Positions 60,293 through 64,000 of a stretch of 64,000 nucleotides of DNA are shown here, piece after piece (the first letter of the stretch is position 1; each line of letters opens with the position of its first letter). The position numbers and the translations under genes were made by a program. Source of the stretch: Pseudoflavonifractor sp902362925 (GTDB taxonomy: Bacteria > Bacillota > Clostridia > Oscillospirales > Oscillospiraceae); NCBI GenBank assembly GCA_902362925.1, contig CABIYL010000001.1; one strand, given 5' to 3'. The notes under the pieces were generated by a model. It was not told the DNA's origin. It worked only from the letters and a program-made list of their open reading frames with translations, and ran no database searches.

Positions 60293-61033
60293 GTGAAATC
60301 GCGCAACAAACAAGAGAATGAGCAGTATTTTCTGACCTGTGAACGGGACTGGGTCTACTTCACCCTGATCGCCGTGGCGGGCTTCTGGGGAGCGTACACC
60401 TACCTGCTGCGGGGCAGCGTGTTCTGCAACGCCCAGACCGGCAACGTGGTGCTCATGGGCATGGCCCTGGGCTCCGGACAGTGGCGCACAGGTCTGTACT
60501 ACCTGGTGCCCATCTCGGCCTATGTGCTGGGCGCCTTTGTGTCCGAACTGGCCCCCAACCCCATCAAGCACCGTTTTTCCATCCGGTGGGACACCATTCT
60601 CATGCTCATTGAGATGGCCGCGGTGCTGGCGCTGGGCTTTGTGCCCGAGTCCGCTCCCGCCCAGATCTCCCAGGTGGTGATCAACTTCATCGCCTCCATG
60701 CAGTACAACACCTTCCGGCAGGCCCAGGGCATCCCCGTGGCCACCACCTTCACCACCAACCACATCCGCCAGATTGGCGTGGGTCTGGCCAAGGAGCTGC
60801 GCCACCGCCATTCCGGCGACAAGTCCCACCGGAGAAAGCTGGCCACCCACGCCGGGATGCTGTTTTTCTTCGCAACGGGCGTGATTGTGGGCACCGTCTT
60901 CTGCCACCTGCTGGTGGGGAAGGCCATCTGGCTGACCATTATTCCCCTGGGCGTCATCTTCGCCAGCCTGCTCCACGCCGACCTGACCACCGAAAAGAGC
61001 CTGGTGGAGGAGCGCAAACCCTCCGGCCATTGA
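60293..61033 (+). CDS. DUF1275 (YoaK-family) membrane protein
   Basis: 246 residues with six or so hydrophobic segments. Family motifs are present: 'GAYTYLLRGSVFCNAQTGNVVLMG' near the start, 'NFIASMQYNTFRQAQGIPVATTFTTNHIRQIG' in the middle. The function is unknown, possibly transport. GTG 60293 follows GGAAAGGG; TATAAT is present at 60247-60252. Confidence 0.87.
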   Translation: MKSRNKQENEQYFLTCERDWVYFTLIAVAGFWGAYTYLLRGSVFCNAQTGNVVLMGMALGSGQWRTGLYYLVPISAYVLGAFVSELAPNPIKHRFSIRWDTILMLIEMAAVLALGFVPESAPAQISQVVINFIASMQYNTFRQAQGIPVATTFTTNHIRQIGVGLAKELRHRHSGDKSHRRKLATHAGMLFFFATGVIVGTVFCHLLVGKAIWLTIIPLGVIFASLLHADLTTEKSLVEERKPSGH

Positions 61034-61081
61034 TGGAACACGGATATTGCGGGCGTTGCCGCCCGGGAAGGGAGATGCAGC

Positions 61082-61651
61082 ATGAAGTTTCTGGTTTTGC
61101 TGGCAGGCTGCGGCCTGGGCGACGGCTCCTGTATCGAGGAGGCCGTGCTGACCTACACCGCCCTGGACAAGTACGGCTGTGACTACACCCCCGCAGCGGC
61201 GGATATGCTGGTCCCCTCCATGGACCACATCACCGAGCAGCCGGGTGAGAAACGCTCCGTCCTCATCGAGTCGGCCCGCATGGGAAGAGGCCGGATTCGT
61301 AATCTCCATGACATCAGCCTGGACGACTACGACGCCCTGCTGATTCCCGGCGGCATCGGCCTGGTGGTCAACTACCGGGAGTCCGGCCTGGTGGCGGACT
61401 GGGTGAACCACTTCGTCCGGCAACAGAAGCCCATCGGCGCCATGTGCGCCGGCATCGACTTTCTCCGGGGCATCCTGGCCTCCGGGCTTTTGCAGGAGGA
61501 GGTCAAGGATTTGGACGCCGTCTCCTTCTGCCGCGACACCAGCGGCGCCATCTTCTACACCCCCGCCTTCCGCAAAACCGGCAGCTGCCATGACGTGATG
61601 CTGGGCGTCGACGCCATGGTGCGCGCCATGCTGGAATACCCCGGCCATTGA
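61082..61651 (+). CDS. DJ-1/PfpI-superfamily protein, ElbB-like
   Basis: 189 residues: 'GCGLGDGSCIEEAVLTYTALDKYG', 'DYDALLIPGGIGLVVNY', the nucleophile elbow GAMCAGIDFL (Cys ~122) and 'FCRDTSGAIFYTPAFRKTG'. ElbB proteins have glyoxalase-like activity. It lies 48 nt after the YoaK-like gene and probably shares its transcript. Confidence 0.85.
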   Translation: MKFLVLLAGCGLGDGSCIEEAVLTYTALDKYGCDYTPAAADMLVPSMDHITEQPGEKRSVLIESARMGRGRIRNLHDISLDDYDALLIPGGIGLVVNYRESGLVADWVNHFVRQQKPIGAMCAGIDFLRGILASGLLQEEVKDLDAVSFCRDTSGAIFYTPAFRKTGSCHDVMLGVDAMVRAMLEYPGH

Positions 61652-61671
61652 GCCGGGCAGCCAATCCCAGC

Positions 61672-62844
61672 TTAATTGTATTTTGTGGTGTAACCAAGTC
61701 CGGCAAAATAAGCATCGACCAGCGCTTGGATCTCTCTGACTGTATCCTTTGCAATTTTATTTCGCTTGGGATAATCCCAAAAACCAATTGCATCGAAGTC
61801 AATTTCTATGGTCTTCAGTTCGTCATTTTGCTCCACCGGGATCACAACGCCACGGTCGTTCCATTTCACACAGAGGAGTCCATCTTCCAATACGATGTCC
61901 CTGTGCCGCATTTCCTGAAAGCGTTTTTTCCCCTTCTCCCGCCACCCCAGCATCTCTTTTTTTACGAATCGCCATGCTTCCCACAGGCTCTGTTCAGGCG
62001 TAAGCCCTTCCATTATGACCGGGTCCAGCATGTCCGGCGAGTCGGCAAAGGGGAGCTTGTTGTCAAACAAGTATTTGCGGATGAGCTTGATGCCCCGGTT
62101 CTTTGCGGGATATTGTGTACCAAAATACGGAATTTGCAGGCTGTCAAATGTGCAGTTCCCTTTTTCCAAATCCACCACGCATGGCAGCACCGCTGTATCA
62201 AGCCCGGCTTCTCCGTTTTTACGAACCATGTCAAACAAACAGTCCCTGAGTTCGTCCTCCACCTGTTTGGCATAGATTACGATTACCGTAACGCGGTTGA
62301 GCGGCGCTCGCTTCTGGGCCTTATCCAGAAAGAGATGCTTCTTTTTGCCTTTGAGTACGTTTGAATTTGCCTTGGCAGAATGAAAAATCAGACGGTATTG
62401 GTTTTTATCCAAAAAATCCACATGGTATGCTGCTATGACCTTTTCAATCCCACTTGACCAAATCGTCAATGGCGCTTTGCTCTGATACCGAAGCATCACA
62501 GGCCGGGGAGAACTTGTTAAAGGTTCGTATTCCGTGCCAAAGTGTGATATTTTTCTCTCGACCTTTTGTACTGAAAAGGATTGGGGCAGCACAAACCGTT
62601 TTCTTGCCGTGTTATGACAGGATAATGTTGCCAACAAACCTTCCATCACTGTAAGAACAGGAAAGCTTTTGATCAGGTATATGAGGAAGACAAGCAGCCC
62701 ACCCATCATAATAAAGACTCTTGCTGCCTCGGAAAGAAAGGTCAAACTTACCGCAATAACAATAGGCGCGATGAATCCGCCAACAAGGAGTACGCAAAGG
62801 ACTATCGTACACAGCAGGGAATTCTTGAGCTTCGGGTAATTCAA
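61672..62844 (-). CDS. Membrane-anchored protein of unknown function
   Basis: 390 residues: two membrane segments close to the N-terminus (~8-28 and ~33-58), then a ~330-residue cytosolic domain. No family recognised. I chose TTG 62844 because a perfect AGGAGG is 8 nt before it; ATG 62868 has no spacing to a site. The gene and its 5' region are clearly less GC-rich than the neighbours, suggesting transfer. The ~300 bases before the next gene hold only AT-rich leader sequence. Confidence 0.65.
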   Translation of the reverse strand: MNYPKLKNSLLCTIVLCVLLVGGFIAPIVIAVSLTFLSEAARVFIMMGGLLVFLIYLIKSFPVLTVMEGLLATLSCHNTARKRFVLPQSFSVQKVERKISHFGTEYEPLTSSPRPVMLRYQSKAPLTIWSSGIEKVIAAYHVDFLDKNQYRLIFHSAKANSNVLKGKKKHLFLDKAQKRAPLNRVTVIVIYAKQVEDELRDCLFDMVRKNGEAGLDTAVLPCVVDLEKGNCTFDSLQIPYFGTQYPAKNRGIKLIRKYLFDNKLPFADSPDMLDPVIMEGLTPEQSLWEAWRFVKKEMLGWREKGKKRFQEMRHRDIVLEDGLLCVKWNDRGVVIPVEQNDELKTIEIDFDAIGFWDYPKRNKIAKDTVREIQALVDAYFAGLGYTTKYN

Positions 62845-63079
62845 ACAAGCCACCTCCTGTTTATCCATCTTCCATATGCGGACTAAAATGGTGAACTTCA
62901 CTTTCAGGCACAACACTTTAAAAAACAAAAAAGCTCATGCAACACCCTGGCAGACCTGGCAGAATAAAATTGCCGCGCAGCGATACGACCGGGGAATTGT
63001 ATGAACCACTATTATCTTAGCATAGAAGCGTGTCATTGTATACGGGAATATTGCGCAGATAACGGCTCAGATAATGCGC

Positions 63080-63147
63080 AAAGTGCAAAGAAACCTGTAA
63101 TATCAAGTGCTTGAAAAGAAATAGCAGACTTATGAGGTGTATATAGC
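63080..63147 (+). repeat. Leader repeat, copy 1
   Basis: AAAGTGCAAAGAAACCTGTA, then ATATCAAG and on to the GTG of the methyltransferase gene; similar to 63796-63863 along the whole ~67 bp, including the ribosome site. Confidence 0.75.
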
Positions 63148-63765
63148 GTGTTAAATAGTAAAGGATTTGATTTATGGGCAGGTGAATACGATAAGAGCGT
63201 CAGCCTGTCCGATGAGTGTGACACATACCCTTTTGCCGGATATAAAGCCATTTTGAACGAAATCTATAACCGAGTCCTTTCTGGCCGCAGAGGGAACGTA
63301 CTTGATATTGGATTCGGTACAGGGACGCTTACTTCCAAGCTCTACGAACAGGGATGTTGTATTTTCGGGCAGGATTTTTCCAGTAAAATGATAGAACTGG
63401 CGCAAAACAAAATGCCGAAGGCCAGGCTGTATCAGGGGGACTTTTCCTGTGGACTGGCAGATGATTTGAGGCAGTTTAAGTACGATGCCATTATTGCTAC
63501 ATACTCCCTGCACCATCTGACTGACGCTCAGAAAATCCGTTTCCTTGGCGAGCTGCTGCCTTTGTTGAACGAGGATGGATGTATTTACATTGGTGATGTA
63601 GCCTTTACAACCCGTGATGAGCTGGAAACGTGTAAGCTGCAGGCCGGAGATGAATGGGACGAGACCGAAATCTATTTCGTGTTCGACGAATTGAAAGTCG
63701 CTTTCCCCAAATTGGTGTTTGAACCGATGTCTTACTGCGCGGGGTTATTCACCCTGAGAAAATAG
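63148..63765 (+). CDS. Class I SAM-dependent methyltransferase
   Basis: 205 residues: 'WAGEYDKSV', motif I NVLDIGFGTGTLTSKL (~50-65), 'IFGQDFSSKMIELAQNKMP', 'YDAIIATYSLHHLT' (motif IV) and 'YIGDVAFTTRDELE'. The YrrT-like small-molecule methyltransferase type is likely; the substrate is unknown. It starts with GTG after GAGGTG. Base composition is lower in GC than the chromosome. Confidence 0.87.
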   Translation: MLNSKGFDLWAGEYDKSVSLSDECDTYPFAGYKAILNEIYNRVLSGRRGNVLDIGFGTGTLTSKLYEQGCCIFGQDFSSKMIELAQNKMPKARLYQGDFSCGLADDLRQFKYDAIIATYSLHHLTDAQKIRFLGELLPLLNEDGCIYIGDVAFTTRDELETCKLQAGDEWDETEIYFVFDELKVAFPKLVFEPMSYCAGLFTLRK

Positions 63766-63795
63766 CTTTACACAGGCGGAAGCCCAGGCTACACG

Positions 63796-63863
63796 AAAAG
63801 TGCAAAAAATCCTGTCATATCAAGCATTTAAAGAAACACAGGGCTTATAAGGAGTTATAAACC
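63796..63863 (+). repeat. Leader repeat, copy 2
   Basis: AAAAGTGCAAAAAATCCTGT, ATATCAAG, then TTATAAGGAGTTATAAACC up to the phosphatase ATG. Aligns with 63080-63147. Confidence 0.75.
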
Positions 63864-64000
63864 ATGACAAAAATTCTGTTCGTCTGCCACGGCAACATCT
63901 GCCGCTCTCCCATGGCGGAGTTCCTCTTCCGGCATTTGGCCGAAGAGCAGGGGAGAGGCGCGGAGTTCTCCGTGGCCTCCGCCGCCACCAGCCGGGAGGA
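63864..64000 (+). CDS. Low-molecular-weight protein-tyrosine phosphatase, N-terminal part
   Basis: Only 45 residues before the window ends: ILFVCHGNICRSPMAEF has the CX5R phosphatase loop followed by Ser, at the start of the protein as in all LMW-PTPs. It removes phosphate from tyrosine or arginine residues. AAGGAG is 9 nt before ATG 63864. Confidence 0.92.
   Translation, partial: MTKILFVCHGNICRSPMAEFLFRHLAEEQGRGAEFSVASAATSRE

Overview
The window is GC-rich, compact, mostly chromosomal DNA. Gene content, codon use and intergenic style (many short perfect terminators, GC-rich interspersed palindromes) suggest a gut Oscillospiraceae-type Firmicute (Flavonifractor/Lawsonibacter-like). That placement is inference, since no rRNA or tRNA is visible. 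Normal host markers are present: tilS-hpt-ftsH, gdpP-rplI-dnaB, metG with a fused C-terminal tRNA-binding domain, ilvE, and an ABC-F protein of YkpA type.

Layout: 1-11.1 kb is chromosomal, with a serpin fragment, a steroid-dehydrogenase-like SDR plus NTF2-like pair, a DEAD-box helicase, a GtrB/GtrII/GtrA-like trio, a K+/H+ antiporter and an rRNA methyltransferase. From 11.19 to about 17.64 kb lies integrative element 1, AT-rich and with two recombinases, which has split the signal-peptide start of an exported SLH/Ig-like protein. From 17.65 to 42.2 kb the chromosome resumes, with ABC-F, metG, a fluoride riboswitch over a cation/proton antiporter, TatD with its radical-SAM partner, a PfkB kinase, a flavinylated lipoprotein reductase with an AraC regulator, and the two housekeeping clusters named above. 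From about 42.2 to 52.9 kb lies element 2, a GC-rich phage- or plasmid-like element with integrase, RHH repressor, frameshifted sigma factor, possible origin, D5-type primase-helicase, XRE regulators, two paralogous Cys-motif proteins, four tandem structured RNAs and an ADP-ribosylglycohydrolase. From 53.1 to 64 kb it is chromosomal again: ilvE, an M42 peptidase, a second ftsH, a DUF1275 protein, an ElbB-like protein, a methyltransferase and a partial tyrosine phosphatase.

The most unusual signal is in element 1. Two adjacent minus-strand genes (11383-11694 and 11838-13214) are open over their whole length except for nine in-frame TAG codons. There is no internal TAA or TGA and no frameshift, both genes end in TGA, and the first has a good ribosome binding site. 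Neighbouring genes, in the element and in the host, use TAG as a stop or not at all. This looks like amber-recoded or amber-gated genes. The second strong candidate is the four-copy covarying RNA array at 51321-51575 in element 2.

A divergent pairing of an XRE regulator with an exported OB-fold-like protein occurs twice, once in element 1 (14.5-15.4 kb) and once in the chromosome (25.7-26.6 kb), which hints at a recurring small module.
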